Source: a candidate division CSSED10-310 bacterium
Lineage (GTDB): Bacteria > CSSED10-310 > JAFGJC01
DNA length: 64,000 bases
Direction of reading: 5' to 3'
NCBI GenBank assembly: GCA_016927905.1
Contig: JAFGLW010000001.1
Span: forward strand, 62,001 to 126,000
Positions within the stretch are counted from its first letter, which is position 1. Every line of letters begins with the position of its first letter. Position numbers and translations under genes: made by a program. The notes under the pieces were generated by a model. That model searched no databases. It was not told the DNA's origin and worked only from the letters and a program-made list of their open reading frames with translations. Positions 9,373-18,595 of the stretch are shown one piece after another.

Positions 9373-10281
9373 TCACTTCATGTTGAACACATAAGGCTTC
9401 TTGCTTTCCAAACCTCTGGTCAGGTTCAGTTTTTCGGCATGTTCCACGGCATTCATCCATTCAGACCGGTTGATGGGTCGGGAAAGCCCATGATGTCGGA
9501 ATGCCTGGAAACAGGGTCGGTACTGATCCATCACATTGACGTAAGCTTCCGGACCGCAGATCTTGTAGACGGCGTCCAGAACCGCCCGGGTGTCATTCTC
9601 CTGGAAAGGCATTACCAGGTGGCGGACAAGCAATCCCCTCACGGCGACACCCGATGTGTTCAACTGCAGATTTCCGACCTGGTCCATCATTGTTTTGAGC
9701 GAATCCAGGGCGATATCCGGGTAATCTGGAGCCGCCAGGAATCTGGAACACCAGTCCGCGTCCAGCGATTTGATATCCGGCATATAAATATCGATGACGC
9801 CCCGGAGCATTTTGATCGTCTCCGAGGATTCGTATCCCCCGCAGTTGTATATAACCGGGAGATTGAAGTCCCGTGATCGAGCTATTTCCAGGGCATGCAC
9901 GATGGCCGGAAGATGGGGTGTCGGGGTGACCAGATTCAAATTGTGATATCCCGAATTCTGTATCGAGAGAAAGACTTCGGCGAGGTATTCGGTCTGGACG
10001 GTCTGACCCGACTGATGGCTGATCGTGGCATTCTGGCAGAAGATGCAACCCAGATTGCATCGGTTGAAGAAGATGGTTCCGGAACCCTTGAGCCCGACGA
10101 GCGGCGGTTCCTCTCCGAAATGCGGCCCGACACTTGAAATCTGGGCATCCTTTCCGGAGTGACAGAATCCCGTATTGCCTGCAAGACGGTTCACGCGGCA
10201 TTGTCTGGGGCACAGATCGCAGTATTTCAGATGTTCATACCAGCTGGCCGAACTGCCGGGTTGTGGTGTGGAACCGGTCAT
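9373..10281 (-). CDS. Radical SAM protein of the PflX / PFL-activase-like family
   Basis: The 302-residue protein has the canonical radical SAM cluster motif CNLGCIFC (C75, C79, C82). It also carries an N-terminal auxiliary Cys set (C21, C24, C28, C40) in CDLCPRQC and GFCHSG, the arrangement of COG1313 (PflX-like) proteins. NCGGYES near residue 147 and the downstream LNTSGVAVRGLLVRHLVMP segment also match this family. These proteins are related to glycyl-radical enzyme activases, but their true substrate is not established. It ends 14 bases before ftsY and starts 4 bases after the TPR lipoprotein gene. Confidence 0.85.
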   Translation of the reverse strand: MTGSTPQPGSSASWYEHLKYCDLCPRQCRVNRLAGNTGFCHSGKDAQISSVGPHFGEEPPLVGLKGSGTIFFNRCNLGCIFCQNATISHQSGQTVQTEYLAEVFLSIQNSGYHNLNLVTPTPHLPAIVHALEIARSRDFNLPVIYNCGGYESSETIKMLRGVIDIYMPDIKSLDADWCSRFLAAPDYPDIALDSLKTMMDQVGNLQLNTSGVAVRGLLVRHLVMPFQENDTRAVLDAVYKICGPEAYVNVMDQYRPCFQAFRHHGLSRPINRSEWMNAVEHAEKLNLTRGLESKKPYVFNMK

Positions 10282-10285
10282 TGCT

Positions 10286-11062
10286 TCAATGGATCTTGCT
10301 CAGCCAGGCTCGGGCTGAAGACGCCAGTAGATGTGATTCCGGAACGAGTCTCAGAACCGTTGAAAAGTCATTTTCTGAATCCGTTACATATCCCCGGTAC
10401 CATCGAGCGACGCCGCGTCTGAAATAAGCCAGCGCGTTCTGAGAATTCACTTTGACGGCCGCGTCGAGGACTTTGATGGCTGCATTGTAATTACCCTCGT
10501 CGGTATAGATCTGACCGAGCTCTACGTAGGGTTTGTCGAATAGGGGTTCAATCTGGATGGCCTTGAGAAAGTCGGCCGAAGCTTTTTCGGCTTCTTTCTT
10601 TTTAAGGTATGCCATTCCACGGTTGTAATAGGCCGCTGCCGGTGTTCTGTAGTCCGGGTTGGCCAGTGCCCGGGTCGCCTGCCGGATCGTATCATCGAGC
10701 CGGCCGGATTCGAGATACACACTGGCAAGGTTATTGGCTATTCTGGGATTGTCGGGATCCCATTTTTGAGCGAGTTCCATCCTTTTTTGCGCCTCTTCAT
10801 GCATACTCTGACCCAGGTATGCCAGGCCGATCATGTGCTGGATTTCGGGATCATGCGGAGCCAGTTTCTCGGCTTCCTTGAAGGCGCTCAACGCTTCCAT
10901 CAGGTTTCCGTTCTGCATGTATTCAATCCCGGTATCAAAATAAAGTCTGGCGCGGTTTGACATCGGCTTGGGAGTTGTTCCGGCACATCCGGTCATCAGC
11001 GCGAAACAGGCGACAATCCCCAAGCTCCACATTCGATAAGATCTTTTAACGTTATTTTTCAT
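10286..11062 (-). CDS. TPR-repeat lipoprotein
   Basis: A basic N-terminus and hydrophobic stretch lead to a lipobox, ALMTGCAG, so the mature protein is probably acylated on Cys and anchored in the envelope. The rest (about residues 40-258) consists of about six TPR units, e.g. LMEALSAFKEAEKLAPHDP and the repeated PDNPRIANNLASVYLESG-like pairs. This resembles PilF/PilW or NlpI-type TPR lipoproteins, which act as assembly scaffolds. The ATG at 11062 gives a compact lipoprotein signal; an in-frame ATG at 11092 overlapping the upstream stop is an alternative. Confidence 0.78.
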   Translation of the reverse strand: MKNNVKRSYRMWSLGIVACFALMTGCAGTTPKPMSNRARLYFDTGIEYMQNGNLMEALSAFKEAEKLAPHDPEIQHMIGLAYLGQSMHEEAQKRMELAQKWDPDNPRIANNLASVYLESGRLDDTIRQATRALANPDYRTPAAAYYNRGMAYLKKKEAEKASADFLKAIQIEPLFDKPYVELGQIYTDEGNYNAAIKVLDAAVKVNSQNALAYFRRGVARWYRGYVTDSENDFSTVLRLVPESHLLASSARAWLSKIH

Positions 11063-11088
11063 GGATATATCTCGCTTTCCCCTTGGTA

Positions 11089-11898
11089 TCATGATGAAAA
11101 ACTCAGATATACAGGATCTCCCGGATTCACCTTGAGTATTTCGGCGGCGTTGCCTTCGCGAACCGCGATCTCGAGCAGATCCATACTGCCGAACAGGGCG
11201 AGTGGATCCAGCCTGTTCTGGACTTCGAAATAATGGGATTTCAGACCTTCGATTGTAACATCACCCACCCTGATCCGGATCGTTGAATCGGGAAACCGAC
11301 TCTGGACGCCGTCCATCATCGACAGTTCGAAATTTGTTATCAGATTCCCGAAGTTGTCCTTAAACAGGACTTGGCATTTCAGAGTCTGCTCCGGGGTGAT
11401 CAGGGGTTTGGGGATATCGAGTTGGGTGTATTCCGAAACCTCTTCGCCGAACAGTGAGGCGTTGAAGTATTTAGACAGCCATGCAGACACCGGAGCGAAC
11501 ACGTCGCGACCGTGGAAGGTTTCACATCTCCGTTTCAGCATGTAGTGATCGCCGTCGATATGGATGACCTTGCTGATGTTGTCCTCCTTGAGAACCCGTG
11601 TGATAATTCCATTGTCAGGACACAGATAGTAGTGTTTCTCGCCGACCGCAAGAATTGGTTTCCGTTCGCTTCCGACACCGGGATCAACCACTGCGATATG
11701 AATCGTCGGTACCGGGAAATAGTTGATGATTGACTGGAGAACGAAAGCGGCCTGAACAATGTCGAAAGGGGAAATCTCGTGCGTTACGTCAATCACTTCG
11801 GCTTCCGGATTTATTCCGGCGATCACGCCCTTCATGGATCCGACCAGATGTTGTTTGTTTCCGAAATCGGTGATGAGACTGATGACAGGATTTGGCAT
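11089..11898 (-). CDS. SAM hydrolase / SAM-hydroxide adenosyltransferase (DUF62 family)
   Basis: The 269-residue protein matches the fluorinase/chlorinase superfamily. It begins with the N-terminal ISLITDFG, then VVDPGVGSER, CPDNGII and FHGRDVFAPVSAWL, which carries the Arg/His of the conserved Asp-Arg-His water-activating set. Housekeeping members hydrolyse S-adenosylmethionine to adenosine and methionine and do not halogenate; nothing in the context suggests halogenase activity. It sits between the GspF-like gene and the TPR lipoprotein in the long minus-strand operon. Confidence 0.88.
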   Translation of the reverse strand: MPNPVISLITDFGNKQHLVGSMKGVIAGINPEAEVIDVTHEISPFDIVQAAFVLQSIINYFPVPTIHIAVVDPGVGSERKPILAVGEKHYYLCPDNGIITRVLKEDNISKVIHIDGDHYMLKRRCETFHGRDVFAPVSAWLSKYFNASLFGEEVSEYTQLDIPKPLITPEQTLKCQVLFKDNFGNLITNFELSMMDGVQSRFPDSTIRIRVGDVTIEGLKSHYFEVQNRLDPLALFGSMDLLEIAVREGNAAEILKVNPGDPVYLSFSS

Positions 11899-11920
11899 TT
11901 CACACCTCGCTATTTGAACA

Positions 11921-12922
11921 TTAAAACGGGCGGTTCAACTGCCCGATCGCGCTGAAGTAACCGGTCCAGAATCGGACAATCTGATAACCGAAATACAGTG
12001 CAATGATAATAAAAACCACCGGGCCCAGCAATTTCAGCAGCCGGTCGATGGCGGTCAGAGCTTCTTCGGTGTTGATTTTCGCTGCGCTTTCCAGCATTTC
12101 CTCCAATTTGCCAGATCGTTCACCGGTGGCGATCATGGTGCAGAAAAAATCAGGGAACTCCCCGCATCTGCCCAATTGATCGGCCAGGGAATCTCCCCCG
12201 CCGATCAGGACTTCGACTATATCATAAACCTTGTTTTGAATGAATGGATTTCCACATGCGTCACCGGCCAGCCGTACTGCCCGGGTGAAATCCAACCCGG
12301 CTGAGATTCCGACGGACAGGACGTGAGCAAACCGGGCAACTGAAAGTTTTCTTTGAACCGGCCCGATCAGAGGCAGTTTCAGGATCAGTCTTCGAAGCAT
12401 TGTTCCCGGGGATGTTCCGGATTTGAGGATTTCAAATATCAGGTAGATCAGGCCTGTCAGGGCCAGAAGGAACAGGAATGGAGTTTGAATGGCCTGGATA
12501 TAAGACGGAAATCCCTTTGAGACCAGATTGGGCAGGGGAAGCACCAGAAAACCGAACAGCAGCAGGAAGATCGGATAGACCAGAGCGGAGATGATTCTGG
12601 TGCGAAGCCGATCATTGAACTCACAAATCGATGCCGCAGCTTCGAATGCATCATCCAATCGACCGGTCTCTTCTCCCACCCGTACAATGAACGGAATTGA
12701 ATCCGGCAGTGACCGCGACCCCATTACATCGGAGATGTTTCCTCCTGCCGACAGATTATCCAGTATGTCGCCGGCCAGTTTTTTTATTGCGCGGTGTCTC
12801 TGCAGTTGCACCCGGGTTTCCAGGGTGGAGCGCAATGATATTCCTGAATTCTGGCTGACGCTGAGCTGCCGGAAGAAGATTCCCGCCATCTTTAGCGGTA
12901 TTCGTGCTTTCCTGGAACCCAT
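11921..12922 (-). CDS. Type II secretion / type IV pilus inner-membrane protein F homologue (solo)
   Basis: The 333-residue protein has two tandem T2SSF cytoplasmic helical domains (about 15-135 and 195-315), each followed by membrane segments (about 140-180 and a C-terminal one near 300-325). The markers FFRQLSVSQNSGISL and FVRVGEETGRLDDAF in the first domain and FAHVLSVGISAGLDF and MIATGERSGKLEEML in the second are characteristic of GspF/PilC. This is the polytopic platform protein of pilus and type II secretion machines. No ATPase, pilin or secretin gene is nearby. It is the first gene of the long operon. Confidence 0.85.
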   Translation of the reverse strand: MGSRKARIPLKMAGIFFRQLSVSQNSGISLRSTLETRVQLQRHRAIKKLAGDILDNLSAGGNISDVMGSRSLPDSIPFIVRVGEETGRLDDAFEAAASICEFNDRLRTRIISALVYPIFLLLFGFLVLPLPNLVSKGFPSYIQAIQTPFLFLLALTGLIYLIFEILKSGTSPGTMLRRLILKLPLIGPVQRKLSVARFAHVLSVGISAGLDFTRAVRLAGDACGNPFIQNKVYDIVEVLIGGGDSLADQLGRCGEFPDFFCTMIATGERSGKLEEMLESAAKINTEEALTAIDRLLKLLGPVVFIIIALYFGYQIVRFWTGYFSAIGQLNRPF

Positions 12923-13009
12923 GCCTTGTTTCCCTTGTAAGATTTTAAGTGAAACCGTTCAGGAGGTGTCGATCGATTTGGGGATCTGTAGACCGGCCTG
13001 AAATCCCAT

Positions 13010-13018
13010 ATTATAACA
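13010..13018 (-). promoter_or_regulatory. Extended -10 promoter for the 12-gene minus-strand operon
   Basis: On the minus strand the sequence reads TGT followed by a perfect TATAAT (13015-13010), i.e. an extended -10 element. No good -35 is present 17 bases upstream. Transcription would start near 13003 and leave an ~80-base leader before the GspF-like gene at 12922. This is the only obvious promoter before the minus-strand genes that run to the left edge. Confidence 0.5.
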
Positions 13019-13052
13019 ATCCATTCGCAATTTCGATCCATCGGTGCCGGTG

Positions 13053-13081
13053 CTGACAAATTGTAATGAGCGATGTAAAAT
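13053..13081 (+). promoter_or_regulatory. Sigma70-like promoter for the TPR-ExbBD-TonB operon
   Basis: CTGACA (13053-13058), a 17-base spacer and TAAAAT (13076-13081) form a 5/6 plus 5/6 match to the sigma70 consensus. The predicted start of transcription (about 13088) is essentially at the ATG (13090), so the mRNA may be leaderless or nearly so. Confidence 0.5.
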
Positions 13082-13089
13082 GAAAAGTT

Positions 13090-14952
13090 ATGAAATTTCC
13101 TGGATTTCGTAAAGGATTTTGGTCGGCAATCATTTTGTCCGTGATATGGACGAGTGGAGCCATGCAATCAGAGGAATCTCAGGAAAACGACCGACTCCTG
13201 ATCATCAAGGAAGGTTTCCGCGATGGATTGACCGGGATTGTCCGCAGGGAAGCGGAGGTTTTTCTTCGGGATGCTCCGGACCATCCGGAAGCTGGTGAAG
13301 TTGCATTGATACTCGGGATCATCGAGAAGGGAGTGTCGAATGCGGTTCATGCGAAGGAGTGCCTTCTGAAGGCATACTCATCGGGGAACGATGAAGTCTC
13401 CGGGCATGCCGCTTACGAGATGGCCGGTTTGTTTTGGAGTCTGGGGCAGTATGACGATGCATCGGCATGGTTCAACCGGGCATCACTAAAATCAGGGGAT
13501 GCCGGTCACAGGAATCTGTGCGGATTGTGGGAGGGAATCAGTTTGTTCCAGGCCGGAAAACCAGAACGTGCGGTCATCGTGTTTGACGGCATTGAAACTT
13601 CCGTGCCGGGCGAACTGGTTTCCAGGCTGCTGTATTACCGTGGTTTGAGCCGTCTGGCGATCGGTGATATCCAGCAGGGATTGAACGATCTTGATGTTCT
13701 TTACCGACGCCCCTCCGCCTCTTTGAAACTCAGCGCCGCACTTGCCGCCGTTCAGAATGCGCTGGAAAGGAACCTGATCGATGTTGCGGACCTGTGGTGC
13801 ACCCGAGCGCTGCAATCGGGATACAGCGGCAAGATTCAGAACCTGCGGGGTGAAATCGCTTTCCGGCAGGGGAACTGGCAGCAGGCCGCAGCATGCTTCG
13901 CCGGTGCTCTGGCCAGCGGCGATCTGGATGAAAGACAACTGGAGGAAGCGGCATATTTCAATGCGGTATCCCGCAGCCGTGTTCTCAGGAGTTCCGAACC
14001 GGACTGGTGGGAGCCGCTGCTGGAATATGTCACGGAATACCCCGATACGGTTCGATACGGAGAGATCCTTGGGGAACTCGCCGGAGGGGAATCGATGAGG
14101 ATCCCTGAGATTGTCATCGACTATATTCTCGAAGATAGATTTCCGCCGGACCCGGAGATATATGATCTGATCGCCAACCTGTATCTGAATTCCGGGGTTC
14201 CCCACAAGGCTTTCCATTGGATCGCGCGGTCACTGACACGTTCCGAAAACCTTGATCCCGGTCTCCCGCTTCGCCTGGCCATGGTCCAGATGATGCAACT
14301 GACGGGCGACCGGGAGGCTGCTCTTGAGGAGTTGGGTCGGTTGCCGGAGATCGATTCGGGTGACCGGGAGCATGATGATTTAATCCTGCAGGCGGATCTT
14401 CTGTTTCGTTCGGACAGCTACGAACATGCGGCTTCGTTGTATCAGGAGTTTCTCATCGTGAAGCCGGAAGCCCCGAATCGAGGAGAAATCACTTTCTGGC
14501 TGGGTGAATCCTATTTTCGAGTCCGGCAGTGGAGTCTGGCGGAAAAGGTATTTCTGGCGGTCAGCCGTGACACCGATGCGCCTTTAAAATTCAGGGAACT
14601 CGGTGATCGGCGACGCGTCCTGTGCTTTTTCAATCTTGAGGACTGGCCGGCACTGGTGGATGCCGTTGAGAATTATCTCGATCGGTACGGCGAATCTCCA
14701 CTCACCGGTGAGATGAAATTCTACGAGGGTCTGGCCCTGGCCAATTCGGGACGCCCGGAAGATGCATTGGCGGCTCTCGGTGAGTCGCTTGACAGAATGA
14801 GCGAGCCTGAATATCTCGATATAATCAAGCAGACGATGCGCCGCATCGAAAGCAACCGCATCGAAATCGATTCACCCGTTTACGCTCCCGCCAATTCGAA
14901 TTACAGTGTTTCTCCTTCTGTGGAACATTCCTTACCGGATATCGAAGAATGA
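13090..14952 (+). CDS. Periplasmic TPR protein, first gene of TPR-ExbBD-TonB operon
   Basis: A 620-residue protein with a signal peptide (hydrophobic core about residues 9-24, GFWSAIILSVIWTSGAM). The remainder is helical TPR/HAT-like repeats throughout, with repeating A-Y--A/G--A-W--A patterns such as AAYEMAGLFWSLGQYDDA. No catalytic motif is seen. It overlaps the next TPR gene by 4 bases and is presumably a periplasmic scaffold for the ExbB-ExbD-TonB motor encoded downstream. No convincing Shine-Dalgarno precedes the ATG, which fits the near-leaderless promoter. Confidence 0.7.
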   Translation: MKFPGFRKGFWSAIILSVIWTSGAMQSEESQENDRLLIIKEGFRDGLTGIVRREAEVFLRDAPDHPEAGEVALILGIIEKGVSNAVHAKECLLKAYSSGNDEVSGHAAYEMAGLFWSLGQYDDASAWFNRASLKSGDAGHRNLCGLWEGISLFQAGKPERAVIVFDGIETSVPGELVSRLLYYRGLSRLAIGDIQQGLNDLDVLYRRPSASLKLSAALAAVQNALERNLIDVADLWCTRALQSGYSGKIQNLRGEIAFRQGNWQQAAACFAGALASGDLDERQLEEAAYFNAVSRSRVLRSSEPDWWEPLLEYVTEYPDTVRYGEILGELAGGESMRIPEIVIDYILEDRFPPDPEIYDLIANLYLNSGVPHKAFHWIARSLTRSENLDPGLPLRLAMVQMMQLTGDREAALEELGRLPEIDSGDREHDDLILQADLLFRSDSYEHAASLYQEFLIVKPEAPNRGEITFWLGESYFRVRQWSLAEKVFLAVSRDTDAPLKFRELGDRRRVLCFFNLEDWPALVDAVENYLDRYGESPLTGEMKFYEGLALANSGRPEDALAALGESLDRMSEPEYLDIIKQTMRRIESNRIEIDSPVYAPANSNYSVSPSVEHSLPDIEE

Positions 14953-17900
14953 GGATTGCGATGACCCGAATCGGTGTCTTGATACTGGCAGCGATCATGA
15001 GTTCCGGTGCTGCCGGGCAGGGAAGGAAACCGGAGCTGGATCTGCCGGAGATCATCATATCTGCTTCCGCGCCCGAACTGATACGGGGAAAGAAAGAACG
15101 GATTCCGCTGACCGGTTTCGGTGCATCAGTGGATTTGATCTCCGGTTCCATGGACCGGACTCCGGTCGCATTTCCTGAAATGCTGGAAACACATGATGTT
15201 CCGGATATTTACGGCGAATCCGGTACCCGGGCTCCCTGTCTGGCCGGTTTTCTGGGCCCGTTGATGGGTGTTTCCGGGCGCATGCGGGCCGCTGCCCGTG
15301 CGGCACAGAAAGACGATTGGGGAAAAGTTGTTGAACTCATGACGCCAATTACCTCGAATACCGGCTCCGTCCCTGAGATTCCCAAGGCGCTTTATTGGAT
15401 CGGCGTGGCCAAACAACATCTGAACGATCTGTCCGGCTCGGTGAACGCCCTGGAGCGGCTCCGGCGCGAATACCCCGGCAATCAGCTTACGGAACACGCC
15501 CATTACAAACTCGGATGGATCTATCTGAAATCCCGAAACATCGAGCGTGTCGTTGAAATCACTGATGATTTCAGGCGACTGTACCCCGACAGTCCACTCA
15601 CACCATACGTGCGCCATCTCAAAGCCGCCACCCAGTACGTTGAAAGAGATTACCAGGGTGCATTGGAAACGATGCAGGGCATCATCTCGGGATATCCCAT
15701 GTTTCCCGATCTGGACAGCATTCAGTTCTGGATCGCCGAAAACGCCTTTTTCGCCGGTCGATTGGACGTGGCGGAAAAAAATTACACTCTGTTCATCACC
15801 AATTTTCCGGGACACCAAAGGATTCCACAGGCCCTTTACGGGCGGGCGTTCAGCTTCATGGATTCCGGTCGTGCAGATGAAGCGTTGCAGGATTTCAGGA
15901 GATTGACAGAGGATTTTCAGAATCATCCGCTGGCTTCGGACGCCGCGTTGCAGGCCGGTAAAATATGTCTTCTGACCGATCGGCAGTCACAGGCTTCCGG
16001 TTATTTCAATCGGGTCATCCGGGAAACCGGATCAGAGCATCTGAAAACAGAGGCCATGGCCTGGACGGAATTTGAAAGGGGACAATTCAGGCAGGCTGAA
16101 AGCTTATTTTTAAAAGCTCATAAATCGCCATGTGACAATCATCGAAATGAATCACTGCTGTTCATGGCGGCTTTGTGTCAATTCCGGTCCGGCAATTTCC
16201 AGCAAAGCGCGCGTTTATTTGAGAGTATTGCCGAAAATTCCTCCGGTGCTCTGGCGGCAACATCCTGGGCGAACGCCGGTATCGCCGAAATGGAGCTGGG
16301 TGACTATCCCGCCGCACTGATCTTGATGAACCGGGCATTGTCTTCGACTGATTATTTTAAAAGCCGTGTCGTTTACGAGTTGTTCACAGCGGAGATTCTG
16401 TACCGACTTGGATACCATGACCGGTCCCAGGAAATGTTCCAGTCCCTGATGGAACCGGACATTCCGGAAGCCATCCGGGGTGAAGCCGTCCGGGGTGTTG
16501 CATGGAATCTGTACGCCCGGAAGAAATGGGAGGATGCGGCGGAAATGTTTTCTGAATATCTCCAGATCTTCCCGGCTTCCCCATATACTCCGGAAATGTT
16601 GCTTCGACAGGCAGAATGTTATTTCAATAACGGGCGATATGACATCGCTCGCATTAAATTCGATGCACTTGTCCAAGGATATCCGCTCCATCCCGAAGCG
16701 TTCGAGGCCCGGCTGATGAACGGCCGCATTTTATGGGTTCAGGAGGATTACGAGGGTGCCAGAATGGTGATCGAAGCGGCGTTGAGACTATCTTCGGGGG
16801 GGGAACAGAGACAGGATGTTCGGATTCTATCCGGAGATCTGGAAAGGGACACAGGCAATTACCCGGAAGCCGAGAAATTATATCAAATGGCCTTCCTGGA
16901 CGCTCCCGTCAGTCTCAGAGCTTCCGAAGCCCTTCTCAAACAGGCGGACAGCCTATACAATATGCGCCGGTATGATGATGCAAAAGCCGTTTACCGCAGG
17001 ATCGTTGCGGATTTCCCCAGATCGGACGAAGCGATGACGGCCCAGTATGCCATCGGATTGATTCACTTTCAGAAAAATGATCTGGAGGCGTATTTGTCGG
17101 AATGTTTTCTCTTTGCAGACACCCATCCTGGGACAGACCAGGGAGCCCTGGCGCTGGCAGGTGCCGCTGAAATCCTGGTGGAACAGGACCGGCATGATGA
17201 AGCCGGACGGGTATATGCCCGCCTTTTGAGCCAGTTTGAAAATGTGATCGATACCCAGTTGACCCGGTTCAGGTATGCACAGGTGCTGCAGAACGCCGGC
17301 AAAACGGCTACCGCCGTTGAAAACTACCAGCTCCTGCTTCGAAATCACCCGCATGGTTTATTCTCCGCCGATGCGGCCATCGCACTGGGCGACCTGGCGT
17401 CGGATGCCGGCGACTATTCAGAAGCCTTCGAATACTATGAAAATGCAGTCACCGGTTTCCCTCATCATCCCAGATATTCCGATGCCCTGTTCAAATCCGG
17501 ATCGCTCGCCATGCAGGCCGGGAACAATGATATGGCCGCTGACCGGTTCCGGACACTCACCGAAAAATTCCCGGAATCGAAATATTATCATGAGGCCGGC
17601 TTGAAACTTGGAATGCTTCTGATCAGCGCTGGCGAGATTTCGAAAGCGCTCGACTGCATCAATACCGCGATCCTGTCTCCGGACCGGAACATCGCGGTAC
17701 GGGCATATTTTCACAAGGCCGGCTTACTGGAAGCTGCTGGAGAAACGGAAGAATCCTTAAAGTTATACTTGAAGATAAGTTATTTATTCAAGGATCAGAG
17801 AGAATTTGTTTACAGGTCGTTGATGCAAGCCGGCCGGATGATGTTTAATCAGGGTCGTGCAGCGGAAGCGGACCGGATTTTCGCCAAGGCCCGGCAATAT

Positions 17901-17960
17901 GCCGGAGGTGATGAGACCAATAACACAGACTTGATTCGGGGATCTGGAGGGCTGGAATGA
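14949..17960 (+). CDS. Very large periplasmic TPR protein with TonB-box-like N-terminus
   Basis: 1003 residues. After a signal peptide (about 1-23) comes the segment PEIIISAS (residues 33-40), which resembles the TonB box of outer-membrane receptors. From about residue 115 to the end the protein is a continuous TPR array of more than 20 units (e.g. AYYKLGWIYL-like and AIGLIHFQKNDLEAYL pairs). Similar TPR proteins (YbgF/CpoB-like) accompany Tol/Exb motors. The ATG at 14949 overlaps the upstream stop; a second ATG at 14961 is possible. It overlaps exbB by 4 bases. I infer a TonB-linked periplasmic scaffold; no enzymatic role is visible. Confidence 0.72.
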   Translation: MRIAMTRIGVLILAAIMSSGAAGQGRKPELDLPEIIISASAPELIRGKKERIPLTGFGASVDLISGSMDRTPVAFPEMLETHDVPDIYGESGTRAPCLAGFLGPLMGVSGRMRAAARAAQKDDWGKVVELMTPITSNTGSVPEIPKALYWIGVAKQHLNDLSGSVNALERLRREYPGNQLTEHAHYKLGWIYLKSRNIERVVEITDDFRRLYPDSPLTPYVRHLKAATQYVERDYQGALETMQGIISGYPMFPDLDSIQFWIAENAFFAGRLDVAEKNYTLFITNFPGHQRIPQALYGRAFSFMDSGRADEALQDFRRLTEDFQNHPLASDAALQAGKICLLTDRQSQASGYFNRVIRETGSEHLKTEAMAWTEFERGQFRQAESLFLKAHKSPCDNHRNESLLFMAALCQFRSGNFQQSARLFESIAENSSGALAATSWANAGIAEMELGDYPAALILMNRALSSTDYFKSRVVYELFTAEILYRLGYHDRSQEMFQSLMEPDIPEAIRGEAVRGVAWNLYARKKWEDAAEMFSEYLQIFPASPYTPEMLLRQAECYFNNGRYDIARIKFDALVQGYPLHPEAFEARLMNGRILWVQEDYEGARMVIEAALRLSSGGEQRQDVRILSGDLERDTGNYPEAEKLYQMAFLDAPVSLRASEALLKQADSLYNMRRYDDAKAVYRRIVADFPRSDEAMTAQYAIGLIHFQKNDLEAYLSECFLFADTHPGTDQGALALAGAAEILVEQDRHDEAGRVYARLLSQFENVIDTQLTRFRYAQVLQNAGKTATAVENYQLLLRNHPHGLFSADAAIALGDLASDAGDYSEAFEYYENAVTGFPHHPRYSDALFKSGSLAMQAGNNDMAADRFRTLTEKFPESKYYHEAGLKLGMLLISAGEISKALDCINTAILSPDRNIAVRAYFHKAGLLEAAGETEESLKLYLKISYLFKDQREFVYRSLMQAGRMMFNQGRAAEADRIFAKARQYAGGDETNNTDLIRGSGGLE

Positions 17961-18595
17961 ATTTGCTGGACACGTTGATCAAAGGCGGGCCGTTGATGAT
18001 TTTTATCGGTCTATGTTCAATCATAACCGTTGCTGTGGGTATCGAGCGATGGATGCGGTTAAAGGGGGACAGGATTCTGCCGGCGGGTTTTGCCGCCCAG
18101 GTACTGGATTTATTGCGGTTGAAGCAGTTGAGCGAAGCGGTGGAGCTGTGCGGTGAACGCTCTGAGCCTGGAATCTTGCTGATACGGCAGGGATTAAACC
18201 AGGCCGGGTCCTCACGGGATGTTATCCGGGAGCATTTTGAGAATGCGGGCAGGCAGGTCGACCAGGAATTGAAGAAGGGATTGGGGGTTTTGGCGACGGT
18301 TGCAAGCATTTCGCCGCTGCTCGGATTAATGGGAACCGTAATGGGAATGATCCGGGTATTCCGTGTGATATCGATTCAAGGTGTTGGGGATCCGGGTGCT
18401 TTGTCCGGGGGTATTTCGGAGGCTCTGATCACGACTGCCGCCGGGCTGGCTGTGGGTATTCCCACCCTGATTCTTCACAACTATTTCCTGAAACGGGCGG
18501 AAGGAATCAGTCTGGATCTTGAAAAGGTGTCTTCTGAGATCCTCAATCAACTCGATACCGCCGGGGCGATGGATACGGGCGGGTTTGTGAAATGA
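17957..18595 (+). CDS. exbB: MotA/TolQ/ExbB proton channel family protein
   Basis: 212 residues with three membrane helices: one N-terminal (about 14-33) and two C-terminal (about 113-135 and 156-176). The conserved core ISPLLGLMGTVMGMI and GISEALITTAAGLAVGIP are hallmark ExbB/TolQ segments that line the proton path with ExbD. It forms the stator-like motor that uses proton flow to energise TonB. Overlaps of 4 bases with both neighbours indicate a tightly coupled operon. ExbB is favoured over TolQ because a TonB-type gene, rather than TolA/TolB/Pal, follows. Confidence 0.9.
   Translation: MNLLDTLIKGGPLMIFIGLCSIITVAVGIERWMRLKGDRILPAGFAAQVLDLLRLKQLSEAVELCGERSEPGILLIRQGLNQAGSSRDVIREHFENAGRQVDQELKKGLGVLATVASISPLLGLMGTVMGMIRVFRVISIQGVGDPGALSGGISEALITTAAGLAVGIPTLILHNYFLKRAEGISLDLEKVSSEILNQLDTAGAMDTGGFVK

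Noticed and set aside
11089-11898. Fluorinase/chlorinase in a halogenation pathway
   Set aside because: The motifs fit the housekeeping SAM hydrolase group, and the neighbours are riboflavin and SRP-receptor genes, not halometabolite genes.
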